A stretch of DNA of 64,000 bases from Oscillibacter valericigenes (GCF_021531915.1 NZ_JAFBIV010000012.1:1-64000), one strand, 5' to 3'. Shown: positions 1 to 9,231, numbered from the stretch's first letter. Notes: generated from the letters alone by a model not told the origin. Numbers and translations are program-made.

Positions 1-631
1 GGGTCAGGGGGTGGCTGGAGGGCGCCGTTTCCCCGGCGGCCTTTTTCTCCGCGATCATGCCGTCAATGACCCCGGCGTTCTCGCAGTGGACGCCGCAGAG
101 ACCGCCCAGGCTTTTCAGCTCCTTCAGCGCCCAGTACATGTCCCGGTCGCCGATCATCATAGCCGGATAGGTCATGTACATCTTGAAGGAGGAGACGCCC
201 TGGGCAAATATGTCCTTCAGCTCACCCCGGATGGACTCATTCCAGTCGTCGATGGTCATGTGGAAGCCATAGTCGCAGAAGGTTTTGCCGTCGGCCTTCT
301 GGTGCCACAGCTGCAGGCCATAGTGCAGGCTTTCTCCCTTGTTGGGGCAGGCAAAGTCAATGACGGTGGTGGTGCCGCCCCGGAGCGCCGCCCGGCTGCC
401 GGTGTAAAAATCGTCCGCCGTGGTGGTGTTGCACACATCCAGGTCAAAGTGGGTGTGGGCGTCAATGAATCCGGGGAACAGCAGACAGCCGGTCACGTCC
501 ACCACCTGGGTATCCGGGTCCGCCTCCAGCTTCCGGCCAACGCGGACGATCTTCTCGTTTTCAATCAGCAGGTCGGCCCGCTTCATCCCGGTACCGGAGA
601 CCACCGTGCCGCCTTTCAGCAGTTTTTTCAT
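1..631 (-). CDS. hydA: Dihydropyrimidinase / D-hydantoinase, partial (C-terminus outside window)
   Basis: This amidohydrolase-superfamily enzyme opens dihydropyrimidine or hydantoin rings. The first 210 residues are present, and the frame is open to the left edge. The binuclear-metal ligands are visible: DAHTH (H59, H61), the lysine normally carboxylated in SSFKMYM (K150) and the next His in GVHCEN (H182). The ATG at 631 has a GGAGGG ribosome site a few bases upstream. Family members are about 460 residues, so roughly half the gene is missing. Purine genes lie elsewhere in the window, but this one is separated from them, and its transport partner, if any, lies to the left. The exact substrate (dihydrouracil, hydantoin or another cyclic amide) cannot be told from this part. 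Confidence 0.9.
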   Translation of the reverse strand, partial: MKKLLKGGTVVSGTGMKRADLLIENEKIVRVGRKLEADPDTQVVDVTGCLLFPGFIDAHTHFDLDVCNTTTADDFYTGSRAALRGGTTTVIDFACPNKGESLHYGLQLWHQKADGKTFCDYGFHMTIDDWNESIRGELKDIFAQGVSSFKMYMTYPAMMIGDRDMYWALKELKSLGGLCGVHCENAGVIDGMIAEKKAAGETAPSSHPLT

Positions 632-821
632 CGTACACCCTCCATTTCTGCGGCCCGTGGCCGCCTGACTGCGATGTTTGGTTTTTATAAGTATATCACG
701 ATTGCCTTCGCATTTCCAGTGAAGACGGTGAAAAACCGGGACACTTGATCACAGAACTGCAAAATGTATAGAAAATATTTGTAAAATCCAGCAAAATGGG
801 ACTGCTCATTTCTGAAAGATG

Positions 822-830
822 TGGTATAAT
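822..830 (+). promoter_or_regulatory. Extended -10 promoter of the 5'-nucleotidase gene
   Basis: TGGTATAAT at 822-830 is a perfect -10 hexamer with the extended TG. No good -35 hexamer lies 17 bases upstream. It sits about 50 bases before the ATG at 881. Confidence 0.55.
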
Positions 831-880
831 GTCCACAACAGGCGGCTCCTGTGAGCCCGAATTTTGAAGGAGGTAGAAGA

Positions 881-3061
881 ATGAAGATGAAGAAGCTGCT
901 GTCTCTGCTGCTGGCCCTGGTCATGATGTTTTCCCTGACCGTCACCGCCGGTGCTGTGGAGACCGACGACAATGACCTGACAGGCGCCATCGTGATCCTG
1001 CACACCAATGACGTCCACGGTGCCATTTCGGAGTATGCCAAGGTGGCCGCTCTGAAAGACACCTATGAGAAGATGGGCGCCTATGTCCTGCTGATGGACG
1101 TCGGCGACTTCATCCAGGGCGACCCCGTGGTCAGCATCTCCCAGGGTGCCACCGCCGTGGAACTGATGAATCTGGCCGGGTATGACGTGGTCACCACCGG
1201 CAACCATGAGTTCGACTATGGCTATGCCAACCTGGCCAAGCTGGCCGGTGAGGCCAAGTTCCCCGTTGTGGCTGCCAATGTGCTGTACAAGGGCAAGACC
1301 GCCTTTGAGGACAATGTGACCTTCACCAGCCCCAGCGGCGTGAAGATCGGCGTCTTCGGCCTGGCCACCCCCGAGACTGCCACCAAAGCCAATCCCGCCA
1401 AGATCAAGGACGTGAAGTTCCTGGGCGGCCAGTCCATGTTCGACTGTGCTCAGGCGCAGGTGGATTCCCTGAAGGCCGACGGCTGCGATATCATCGTCTG
1501 TCTGGGCCACCTGGGCATCGATGCCGAGTCCACTGGAAACCGCTCCGTTGACCTACTGGAGGAAGTGGAGGGCATTGATATCTTCATCGACGGCCACTCC
1601 CACTCCGACCTGGATGCCATCATGAAAGCAACTGACGACACCGGCATGGTGGGCGATACCCTGCTGACCTCCACCGGCACCAAGCTGAACAACGTGGGCG
1701 TGGTGGTCATCGCCGATGACGGTGCCATGACCATGCAGTTCGCCACCAAGGACCTGATCGTCACCCCCGACAAGGCCATCGCTGACCGCGCCGCTGCCAT
1801 CCAGAAGGAGATCGACGACGACTATGGCAATGTGTTTGCCAAGACCGAGGTGGATCTGAACGGCGCGAAGGCCCAGGTCCGCACCGACGAGACCAACCTG
1901 GGCGATCTGATCACCGACGCCCTGGTCTGGGGCGCTAAGGATGCCGGCATCAAGGTGGACGCGGCCGTCACCAACGGCGGCGGTATCCGTGCTTCCATCG
2001 CCAAGGGCGACATCACCAAGAAGGACATCAACACCGTTCTGCCCTTCGGCAACACCCTGAGCATCGTGAAGCTCACCGGCGCGGAGCTGCTGGAAGCCCT
2101 GGAGGCCTCCACCTACTGCACGCCTGAGAGCATTGGCGGCTTCCCCCATGTCTCCGGCATCGTGTTCACCCTGGACACCACCAAGGCCTTTGACGCCGGT
2201 GACCTCTATCCCGGTTCCACCTATCACGCTCCCAAGAGCGTGGGCCGCGTGACCATCCAGTCCATTGGCGGCCGGGCCTTTGACCCCAAGGCCACCTATA
2301 CCATCGCCACCAATGACTTCATGGCCGCCGGCGGCGACACCTATTACGCTTTCAATGCGGCTGGTTTTGTGGATACCGGCGTCCCCATGGATGAGGTCGT
2401 CATGGACTACATCAAGGAGGAACTGAACGGTAAGGTCACGGCAGCGGATTACGGCACCCCCGCCGGCCGCATCACCATCATTGAGGGTCTGCCTTTCACC
2501 GATGTTCCCGCCGGTGCCTCTTATTACGACGCACTGAAATTCGTCTATGAAAACAACATCTTCAAGGGCTTTACCGAGACCACCTTCGGTCCCAACAACA
2601 CCCTGACCCGGGGCCAGATGGTCACCGTCCTGTGGCGGATGAACGGCTCTCCCGAGCCCAAGGCCGATTGCCCCTTCGGCGATGTGGCCGCCAATTCTCC
2701 CTTCCGCAAGGCCATCGCCTGGGCCGCTGAAAACGGCCTGACCAACGGCTATACCCCCACCACCTTCGCACCCAACCAGGCCATCTCCCGTCAGCAGTTC
2801 CTGACCATTCTGTACCGCTATGCCAAGTTTATGGGCTACGACGTCTCTGTGGGTGAGAACACCAACATTCTCTCCTATGAGGACGTGGCCCAGGTGAGCG
2901 AGGTTTTCATCCCCGCCATGCAGTGGGCCTGCGGCTCCGGCGTGCTGGTGGCCGAGAAGACCCTGACCCCCACCGCTCCCGCCCTGCGCTATCAGGTGGC
3001 GGAGTTCCTGGCCAACTTCTGCCAGAAGGTGGTCCCCGCTGCGACCACCAAGGCTGCCTGA
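881..3061 (+). CDS. Secreted 5'-nucleotidase / metallophosphoesterase with three SLH domains
   Basis: This 726-residue surface enzyme is expected to dephosphorylate nucleotides outside the membrane. A Sec signal peptide occupies the first ~25 residues (MKMKKLL, a Leu/Val-rich core, then AGA). The N-terminal calcineurin-like domain carries HTNDVHG (about residue 41), DVGDF and GNHEFDYG (about 107). The 5'-nucleotidase C-terminal domain shows TNLGDLITDAL and NGGGIRAS. From about residue 539 there are three S-layer homology repeats (FTDVP, FGDVA and YEDVA starts), which normally bind pyruvylated secondary cell-wall polymer. I chose ATG 881 because GAAGGAGG lies 7-8 bases upstream; an in-frame GTG at 851 has no ribosome site. 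It is probably monocistronic and may feed nucleoside scavenging. Confidence 0.9.
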   Translation: MKMKKLLSLLLALVMMFSLTVTAGAVETDDNDLTGAIVILHTNDVHGAISEYAKVAALKDTYEKMGAYVLLMDVGDFIQGDPVVSISQGATAVELMNLAGYDVVTTGNHEFDYGYANLAKLAGEAKFPVVAANVLYKGKTAFEDNVTFTSPSGVKIGVFGLATPETATKANPAKIKDVKFLGGQSMFDCAQAQVDSLKADGCDIIVCLGHLGIDAESTGNRSVDLLEEVEGIDIFIDGHSHSDLDAIMKATDDTGMVGDTLLTSTGTKLNNVGVVVIADDGAMTMQFATKDLIVTPDKAIADRAAAIQKEIDDDYGNVFAKTEVDLNGAKAQVRTDETNLGDLITDALVWGAKDAGIKVDAAVTNGGGIRASIAKGDITKKDINTVLPFGNTLSIVKLTGAELLEALEASTYCTPESIGGFPHVSGIVFTLDTTKAFDAGDLYPGSTYHAPKSVGRVTIQSIGGRAFDPKATYTIATNDFMAAGGDTYYAFNAAGFVDTGVPMDEVVMDYIKEELNGKVTAADYGTPAGRITIIEGLPFTDVPAGASYYDALKFVYENNIFKGFTETTFGPNNTLTRGQMVTVLWRMNGSPEPKADCPFGDVAANSPFRKAIAWAAENGLTNGYTPTTFAPNQAISRQQFLTILYRYAKFMGYDVSVGENTNILSYEDVAQVSEVFIPAMQWACGSGVLVAEKTLTPTAPALRYQVAEFLANFCQKVVPAATTKAA

Positions 3062-3098
3062 GCCTTCGCCGCAGCCCGAAGTGAAATGAAACCCATAT

Positions 3099-3139
3099 GC
3101 AGCAGGAGACCCAGAGCTATGCTCCGGGTCTCCTGCTGC
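3099..3139 (+). terminator. Strong hairpin after the nucleotidase gene
   Basis: A 14-bp perfect stem (GCAGCAGGAGACCC with its complement) closes 38 bases after the stop codon. The T-tract is poor (only TTTTC a few bases on), so this is either a weak intrinsic terminator or an mRNA 3'-end stabiliser. Confidence 0.5.
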
Positions 3140-3282
3140 GCTGTGTGGTCTTTTCACTCTCATGGGATGCCAAAATGCAATTCAGGTCGTCACTTTCGGC
3201 AGTCTCTTGTCGCAGTATCAGTTTTTCTGATACTATTATCGGATATTACTGGATGGAAGTGTGTTTTTTCAAGGAAAACCCG

Positions 3283-3361
3283 TTGACTTTCTTATCTTTA
3301 TCCAGTACCATAAAAAAGCCCGAAGCCGAGCGGGCATTGTTTCAGCCGCTTCGGCTTTATC
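3283..3361 (+). promoter_or_regulatory. Candidate promoter and leader hairpin before the symporter gene
   Basis: The gene-free stretch 3062-3388 holds the hairpin above, a short palindrome (AGTATCAG/CTGATACT, 3211-3231) and this element. TTGACT at 3283 and TACCAT at 3306 are spaced by 17 bases. An imperfect GC-rich hairpin (about 3315-3361, arms AAGCCGAGCGG and CCGCTTCGGCTT) follows, so the transcript would start with a structured leader. It ends shortly before the AAAGGAG site of the next gene. The -10 is weak, and I see no known riboswitch. Confidence 0.35.
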
Positions 3362-3388
3362 TGTTTAAAGAGAAAAGGAGACCTTCCC

Positions 3389-4834
3389 ATGAAACGCGAA
3401 AACTTCCAATCCCGGCTTGGCTTTATCCTGGTGAGCGCCGGCTGCGCCATCGGCATCGGCAATGTCTGGAAATTTCCCTACATCACCGGTGCCAACGGCG
3501 GCGGCGTGTTCGTGCTGTGCTATCTGCTGTCCCTGATCCTGATGGGTGTACCCATCCTGACCATGGAGCTGGCCGTGGGCCGGGCCAGCCGCCAGAGCGC
3601 CGTGCTGAGCTACAAGGCTCTGGAGCCCCAGGGCAGCAAATGGCACCTCCACGGCTGGTTCTGCGTCATTGGCTGCTACCTGCTGATGATGTACTACACC
3701 ACTGTGGCCGGATGGATGCTGGGGTACTTCTTCAAGTATCTGGGCGGCTCCTTCTCCGGTCTGGCAGGGGACGCCATCGACGGCGTGTTCGGCGCCATGC
3801 TGGGCAATCCCGGCGAAATGACCCTCTGGATGGTACTGGTGGTGCTGGCGGGCTTCCTGGTGGTCAGCTTCGGCCTGCAGAAGGGCCTGGAGCGCATCTC
3901 CAAGGTCATGATGCTCTGCCTGCTGGTGCTGATGGTGGTGCTGGCGATCCACAGCCTGACTCTGGAGGGCGGTATGGAAGGTCTGAAGTTCTACCTGCTG
4001 CCTGACTTTGGTCGGGCTATGGAGGCGGGCCTTGGCAGTGTCATCACCGCCGCCATGAACCAGGCCTTCTTCACCCTGAGCCTGGGCATCGCCGCCATGG
4101 AGATCTTCGGCAGCTACATGACCCGGGACCACACCCTTACCGGAGAGTCCGTCCGCATCTGCTGTCTGGACACCTTCGTGGCCCTGATGAGCGGCCTGAT
4201 CATCTTCCCCGCCTGCTTCAGCTTCAGCGTCCAGCCCGACGCCGGCCCCTCCCTGATCTTTATGACCCTGCCCAAGGTCTTCGCCAATATGCCCTTAGGC
4301 CGCCTGTGGGGTTCCCTGTTCTTCCTGTTCATGACCTTCGCCAGCTTCACCACCGTCATCGCCGTGTTCGAAAACCTGCTGGCCAACTGCATCGACAATT
4401 TTGGCTGGACCCGGAAAAAGGCAGCTCTGGTGAACTGCGTGTTCATCCTGATCGCCAGCCTGCCCTGTGTGCTGGGCTACAACCTGTGGAGCGGCTTCCA
4501 CCCCTTCCTGGGCAAGGACGTGCTGGACAGCGAGGACTTCATCGTCAGCAATCTGCTGCTGCCCATCGGCTCTCTGGTGTATCTGCTGTTCTGCGTCACC
4601 AAATGGGGCTGGGGCTTCGACAAGTACCTGGCGGAGGCCAACACCGGCTCCGGCCTGAAGCTGCCGGAGAGCGGTACTGCCAAAAAGGCCCTGCAGGTCT
4701 ATTTCTCCGTCATTCTGCCTCTCCTGATCCTGGTAATTCTGGTCCAGGGCCTGCCCTCTTTTGGCTGGAAGCTAGGCGTCTGCGCCGCCACGCTGGCATT
4801 GCTGGTATTGATGGCCCACCGCAAAAAAGCCTGA
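3389..4834 (+). CDS. Sodium-dependent transporter, neurotransmitter:sodium symporter (NSS) family
   Basis: This 481-residue polytopic membrane protein is a likely Na+-coupled amino-acid importer of the LeuT/SNF type. The N-terminus has the family signature GFILVSAGCAIGIGNVWKFP (TM1 with its unwound Na+/substrate region), followed by GANGGGVF and about 11-12 hydrophobic segments. Bacterial NSS proteins are usually 440-510 residues, so it is full length. The ATG at 3389 follows AAAGGAG. A bidirectional terminator lies immediately downstream. It appears to be a single-gene unit. Substrate cannot be assigned; bacterial members transport Leu/Ala, Trp, Tyr or Met. The cytoplasmic C-terminal tail is very short. 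Confidence 0.9.
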   Translation: MKRENFQSRLGFILVSAGCAIGIGNVWKFPYITGANGGGVFVLCYLLSLILMGVPILTMELAVGRASRQSAVLSYKALEPQGSKWHLHGWFCVIGCYLLMMYYTTVAGWMLGYFFKYLGGSFSGLAGDAIDGVFGAMLGNPGEMTLWMVLVVLAGFLVVSFGLQKGLERISKVMMLCLLVLMVVLAIHSLTLEGGMEGLKFYLLPDFGRAMEAGLGSVITAAMNQAFFTLSLGIAAMEIFGSYMTRDHTLTGESVRICCLDTFVALMSGLIIFPACFSFSVQPDAGPSLIFMTLPKVFANMPLGRLWGSLFFLFMTFASFTTVIAVFENLLANCIDNFGWTRKKAALVNCVFILIASLPCVLGYNLWSGFHPFLGKDVLDSEDFIVSNLLLPIGSLVYLLFCVTKWGWGFDKYLAEANTGSGLKLPESGTAKKALQVYFSVILPLLILVILVQGLPSFGWKLGVCAATLALLVLMAHRKKA

Positions 4835-4840
4835 TGGTTC

Positions 4841-4873
4841 AAAAAAACGACCGCCGATGGCGGTCGTTTTTTT
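4841..4873. terminator. Bidirectional terminator between convergent genes
   Basis: AAAAAAACGACCGCC, GAT, GGCGGTCGTTTTTTT forms a perfect stem with T-tracts on both strands. It serves the symporter gene (+) and the XRE gene (-), whose stop codon lies inside its tail. Confidence 0.93.
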
Positions 4874-5459
4874 AGATCTTCACCTCGAACAGCCCGTCCC
4901 GGCTGCAGCAGAGATACAGCTTTCCGCCGCCCCGCAGCTGGGGGATACGGAACTCACCGCCCTGCTCCGGGTACAGCCGCACCAGCAGCACCCGCTCCGT
5001 GGCCACGTAGGCGGCAAAGCGGAAGTAGTGGTCCTTCTCCATGGGATGGGAGAAGGTGACGTACCAGTCCTCCTCGATCTCCCGCACCGTGGCGGTGTGG
5101 GCCTCGTCGGCGGGCCGGGCCTGCAAGGGCTCCAGCTTCCGGCCGCAGCAGTGGATTTCCCCGCCGCCGGTGGCCGTGAGGATGTTGCCGCAGTCCGGGC
5201 ACACATAAAATTTCAGTCTTCGCATATTTCCAACCTCTGTTTTCTCGGGGGCCAGGTCGCCCATCAGCAGGCGCCTCAGAGCCACACCAAAAATGGAGGA
5301 GAGCGCCGGCAGCAAGCTGATATCCGGGCATCCTTTGCCCCGCTCCCATTTGCTGACGGCCTGGGGGCTGACGTGCAGCGCCTCCGCCACCTGATTCTGG
5401 GTCATTCCCCGCTCCTTCCGCAGCCGCGCCAGCAGCTCTCCGATCTGTTTGCTGTCCAT
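4872..5459 (-). CDS. XRE-family regulator fused to a desulfoferrodoxin (superoxide reductase)-like domain
   Basis: 195 residues in two modules. Residues 5-65 are an HTH_3/XRE DNA-binding domain (MTQNQVAEALHVSPQAVSKWERG). Residues 80-195 follow the desulfoferrodoxin plan. CPDCGN...HCCG (C87, C90, C104, C105) matches the desulforedoxin FeS4 centre. EAH (H121), SHPM (H138) and DHY (H144) match three of the four His ligands of the superoxide-reductase Fe centre. CSRDG (C185, D188) matches the C-x-x-H-G ligand motif, with Asp in place of His. A redox- or iron-sensing repressor is plausible. The ATG at 5459 has GAGGTGAG upstream; longer in-frame starts lack a site. It is divergent from the aconitase gene. 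Fusion of this general type occurs in other Clostridia, and no function is assigned here. Confidence 0.85.
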   Translation of the reverse strand: MDSKQIGELLARLRKERGMTQNQVAEALHVSPQAVSKWERGKGCPDISLLPALSSIFGVALRRLLMGDLAPEKTEVGNMRRLKFYVCPDCGNILTATGGGEIHCCGRKLEPLQARPADEAHTATVREIEEDWYVTFSHPMEKDHYFRFAAYVATERVLLVRLYPEQGGEFRIPQLRGGGKLYLCCSRDGLFEVKI

Positions 5460-5690
5460 GTTCTCACCTCGCTTATCAGCATACCCCAAGATTTTCGCTT
5501 TGGCAAGCAACGCTCCGTTGAGCTGTTTTTCCGGTCGGTTTCTTATGCAGAACATGAGCATAAACTTGCAAATTCACCCCGTAAACCTGCCTTGCTTTCC
5601 CGGGAAAAACTACTTTGTTCTTGTTCACTCCGCCAAAATTGGAAGGCAATCGTTCTTTTCCTGCAAGATTTCTTTCCAATCTTTTGAAAC

Positions 5691-5701
5691 TGTGGTATAT
5701 T
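5691..5701 (+). promoter_or_regulatory. Extended -10 element before aconitase
   Basis: TGTGGTATATT gives a TATATT -10 with an extended TG, about 50 bases before the ATG at 5750. No convincing -35 is seen. The 290-base divergent gap 5460-5749 otherwise shows nothing I can name. Confidence 0.4.
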
Positions 5702-5749
5702 GATGGGCAAGAAAATTCCGGCCCGGCCGGGACCACAGGAGGACTCTCC

Positions 5750-7987
5750 ATGATGACGTTACACGATGAAGGCATTTTTCTGGTGAACGGCGCTCTCAGC
5801 GCCCAGGCGCCCGTCTCCCCGGAGGAGGGCCGCCGGCAGACCATGGCCTGGAACATCTTACAGGCCCACAACACCAGCGGCGATCCTGACAATCTGAAGA
5901 TTCGGTTCGACGCTATGCTGTCCCACGACATCACCTACGTGGGCATCATCCAGCAGGCCCGGGCCTCCGGCATGAAAGAATTCCCCATTCCCTACGCCCT
6001 GACCAACTGTCACAACAGTCTCTGCGCCGTGGGCGGTACCATCAATGAGGACGACCATGTGTTCGGCCTGTCCGCCGCCAAGAAGTACGGCGGCATTTAC
6101 GTCCCCGCCAACCAGAGCGTCATCCACTCCTACGGCCGGGAGCAGATGGCAAAGTGCGGCGCCATGATCCTGGGCTCCGACTCCCACACCCGCTACGGCG
6201 CCCTAGGCACCATGGCCGTGGGCGAAGGCGGCCCGGAGCTGGCCAAGCAGCTGTTGAAAAACACCTGGGACGTAAAGTATCCCAAGGTGGTACTGGTGTA
6301 CCTGACCGGCGCCCCCAGACACGGCATCGGCCCCCACGACGTGGCCATTGCCCTGGTGAAGGCCACCTTTGCCAGCGGCTTCGTCAACAACTGCGTGCTG
6401 GAATTCGCCGGCCCCGGCATTGCCAGCCTGCCCATCGACTTCCGCAACGGCATCGACGTGATGACCACCGAGACCACCTGTCTTTCCTCCATCTGGGAGA
6501 CCGACGGGGTCACCCAGGGCTTCTATCAGGCCCACCAGCGTCCGGAGGATTACCGGGAGCTGCATCCCGGTCAGAACGCTTACTACGACAAGTGCATCGA
6601 GCTGGACCTCAGCAAGATTGAATCTATGATTGCCTTGCCCTTCCATCCCTCCAACGCCTGGACCATCCACGAGTTCCTGGAGAATGCGGAGGAGATTCTG
6701 GCAAACCTGGAGTCTGACGCGCAGAAGCGCTTCCCCAAGGCCAAGATCAGCCTGATGAACAAAATTCACGACGGCGGCGTCTGGGCAGACCAGGGCGTCA
6801 TCGCCGGCTGCGCCGGCGGCCTGTTCGACAACATCGACGAGGCGGCGGACATCCTGCGGGGCGGAAGCTGCGGCAACGGCTACTTCACCCTGGACGTGTA
6901 TCCCACCAGTGTGCCCGTCAGTCTGGAGCTGACGAAAACCGGTGCCACCGCCGCGCTGCTGGAGGCAGGCGCCGTCATCAAGCCCAGCTTCTGCGGCCCC
7001 TGCTTCGGTGCGGGAGACGTGCCCTCCCACAACGGTCTGAGCCTGCGGCACACCACCCGCAACTTCCCCAACCGGGAGGGCTCCAAGCCCGGCGAGGGCC
7101 AGTTCGCCGGCGTGTGCCTGATGGACGCCCGGTCCATCGCCGCCACGGCCCGGAACGGCGGCAGGATCACCGCCGCCACCGACGTGGACTACACCCCTGT
7201 TCACCACGAGTACCACTTCGACAAGGGCGTTTACGACCGCCGCCTGTATTACGGCTTCGGCAAGGCAGACCCCAGCGTGGAGCTGATCATGGGTCCCAAC
7301 ATTACCGACTGGCCCAAGATGCAGCCCTTGGCGGAAAACCTGCTGGTGGAGCTGGCAGCCGTGCTGCACGACCCCGTCACCACCACCGACGAGCTGATTC
7401 CCTCCGGTGAGACCTCTTCCTACCGCTCCAATCCCCTGCGGCTGGCGGAGTTCACCCTCTCCCGCCGGGAGCCCGCCTATGTGGGCCGGGCCAAAGCGGT
7501 GGCAGAGGTGGAAGCTGTCCGTCTGGCAGGTAAAAAGCCTTTACAGTTAAAATCCATTCTGGACAAGGTGGGCGACGGCGAAGCCCTCATGGAGACTACC
7601 CAGTTCGGTTCCTGTGTTTTCGCCAACAAGCCCGGCGACGGCTCTGCCCGGGAGCAGGCGGCCAGCTGCCAGAAGGTGTTGGGCGGCTTTGCCAACATCT
7701 GCTATGAATTTGCCACCAAGCGCTACCGCTCCAACTGCATCAACTGGGGTATCCTACCCTTTACCATTGACAAGGAAATTCCCTTTACATATGAGAATGG
7801 CGACTGCGTGTTTGTCCCCGGCATCCGCAAGGCCATCGAGGAGGGCATGGAGGATATCCCCGCCAAGGTCATCCGGACCAACGGCACCGTGGAGGACCTG
7901 CTGCTCCACGTCCGCGGCCTGACGGCGGACGAGAAGGAGATCATCCTGGACGGATGCCTGATGAATTACTACGCCAAGCGTTCTTAA
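5750..7987 (+). CDS. Aconitate hydratase-type Fe-S enzyme (YbhJ-like aconitase family)
   Basis: This 745-residue member of the aconitase superfamily is expected to interconvert citrate and isocitrate in the oxidative branch of the TCA cycle. Visible signatures are GSDSHTRYGALG (about residue 141), GCAGG (about 353) and SFCGPCFGAG (about 413). The last two supply the single Cys and the CxxC that bind the [4Fe-4S] cluster. The order of blocks and length are closer to the E. coli YbhJ-like group than to AcnA (about 890). The ATG at 5750 follows AGGAGG with 7-base spacing. An NADP-isocitrate dehydrogenase gene begins 22 bases after the stop, which supports the citrate-to-2-oxoglutarate role. Another hydro-lyase substrate is possible for this subgroup. 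Confidence 0.85.
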   Translation: MMTLHDEGIFLVNGALSAQAPVSPEEGRRQTMAWNILQAHNTSGDPDNLKIRFDAMLSHDITYVGIIQQARASGMKEFPIPYALTNCHNSLCAVGGTINEDDHVFGLSAAKKYGGIYVPANQSVIHSYGREQMAKCGAMILGSDSHTRYGALGTMAVGEGGPELAKQLLKNTWDVKYPKVVLVYLTGAPRHGIGPHDVAIALVKATFASGFVNNCVLEFAGPGIASLPIDFRNGIDVMTTETTCLSSIWETDGVTQGFYQAHQRPEDYRELHPGQNAYYDKCIELDLSKIESMIALPFHPSNAWTIHEFLENAEEILANLESDAQKRFPKAKISLMNKIHDGGVWADQGVIAGCAGGLFDNIDEAADILRGGSCGNGYFTLDVYPTSVPVSLELTKTGATAALLEAGAVIKPSFCGPCFGAGDVPSHNGLSLRHTTRNFPNREGSKPGEGQFAGVCLMDARSIAATARNGGRITAATDVDYTPVHHEYHFDKGVYDRRLYYGFGKADPSVELIMGPNITDWPKMQPLAENLLVELAAVLHDPVTTTDELIPSGETSSYRSNPLRLAEFTLSRREPAYVGRAKAVAEVEAVRLAGKKPLQLKSILDKVGDGEALMETTQFGSCVFANKPGDGSAREQAASCQKVLGGFANICYEFATKRYRSNCINWGILPFTIDKEIPFTYENGDCVFVPGIRKAIEEGMEDIPAKVIRTNGTVEDLLLHVRGLTADEKEIILDGCLMNYYAKRS

Positions 7988-8009
7988 CGGGAAAACTTTG
8001 GAGGCTTCT

Positions 8010-9224
8010 ATGGAAAAAATCAAAATGACCACTCCCCTGGTGGAGATGGACGGCGACGAGATGACCCGCATCCTGTGGGCCATGATCAAGGAGACACTGA
8101 TCCTGCCCTTTGTGGATCTGAAAACAGAATACTACGACCTGGGGCTGCTGCACCGCAACGAAACAAAGGACCAGGTGACCGTGGACGCTGCCAATGCCAC
8201 CAAGAAATACGGCGTTGCCGTCAAGTGCGCTACCATCACCCCCAACCGTCAACGCATGGAAGAATATCCCCAGCTGACGGAGATGTGGAAGTCCCCCAAC
8301 GGCACCATCCGCTCTATCCTGGACGGCACCGTGTTCCGCACCCCCATCTGCATCGACGCCGTGAAGCCCGTGGTAAAGAACTGGAAGAAGCCCATCACCA
8401 TTGCCCGTCACGCCTACGGCGACGTGTACAAGGCCGTGGACATGGAGACCACGGAACCCGGCACCGCCACCTTGACCTTCACCGGAAAGAGCGGCGAGAC
8501 CAAGACCCTCACCGTCCAGAAAGTGGACGGCCCTGCCGTGTGGCAGGGTGCCCACAACAAGGAAAGCTCCATCCGTTCCTTTGCCAGGGCCTGCTTCCAG
8601 TACGCTGTGGACACCAAGCAGGATCTGTGGTTCTCCACCAAGGACACCATCGCCAAGGTCTACGACGGCGCTTTCAAGCGCATCTTTGAAGAGGAGTTTG
8701 AAGCCTACAAGGCCAAGTTCAACGAACTGGGCATCACCTACTTCTACACGTTGATCGACGACGCCGTGGCCCGGGTCATCCGCAGCGAGGGCGGCTACAT
8801 CTGGGCCTGCAAGAACTACGACGGCGACGTCATGAGCGACATGGTGTCCACCGCCTTCGGCAGCCTTGCCATGATGACTTCCGTGCTGGTGGCCCCCGAC
8901 GGCACCACCGAGTTTGAGGCCGCCCACGGCACCGTCACCCGCCACTACTACAAGTACCTGAAGGGGGAGGAGACCTCCACCAACCCCATGGCCACCATCT
9001 TCGCCTGGTCCGGTGCCCTGAAGAAGCGGGGTCAGCTGGACGGTCTGGAGGACCTTGTGAGCTTCGGTGAAAAGCTGGAGGAAGCCTGCTTCGATACCCT
9101 GAACGCAGGCATTATGACGAAGGACCTGGTGGGCCTGGTGGAGCCCGGCTTCCAGGCCACCGCTGTCAACAGTCAGGCATTCCTGGACGCTATCGCGAAA
9201 CAGCTGCAGAAAAAGCTGGCATAA
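8010..9224 (+). CDS. icd: NADP-dependent isocitrate dehydrogenase (IDH1-like, homodimeric)
   Basis: 404 residues. It oxidatively decarboxylates isocitrate to 2-oxoglutarate with NADP+. It resembles the eukaryote-type subfamily: VEMDGDEMTRILW at the start, VKCATITP, the substrate motif SPNGTIR (about residue 94), and GTVTRHY (about 309), whose Arg/His pair typically contacts the NADP 2'-phosphate. The start is ATG 8010 with GGAGG 5 bases before; an in-frame TTG at 7998 has no site. It is co-transcribed with the aconitase gene and closed by a terminator. Together with the glutamate dehydrogenase gene 4.6 kb away, it supplies a citrate-to-glutamate route. Confidence 0.95.
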   Translation: MEKIKMTTPLVEMDGDEMTRILWAMIKETLILPFVDLKTEYYDLGLLHRNETKDQVTVDAANATKKYGVAVKCATITPNRQRMEEYPQLTEMWKSPNGTIRSILDGTVFRTPICIDAVKPVVKNWKKPITIARHAYGDVYKAVDMETTEPGTATLTFTGKSGETKTLTVQKVDGPAVWQGAHNKESSIRSFARACFQYAVDTKQDLWFSTKDTIAKVYDGAFKRIFEEEFEAYKAKFNELGITYFYTLIDDAVARVIRSEGGYIWACKNYDGDVMSDMVSTAFGSLAMMTSVLVAPDGTTEFEAAHGTVTRHYYKYLKGEETSTNPMATIFAWSGALKKRGQLDGLEDLVSFGEKLEEACFDTLNAGIMTKDLVGLVEPGFQATAVNSQAFLDAIAKQLQKKLA

Positions 9225-9231
9225 AAGTACC

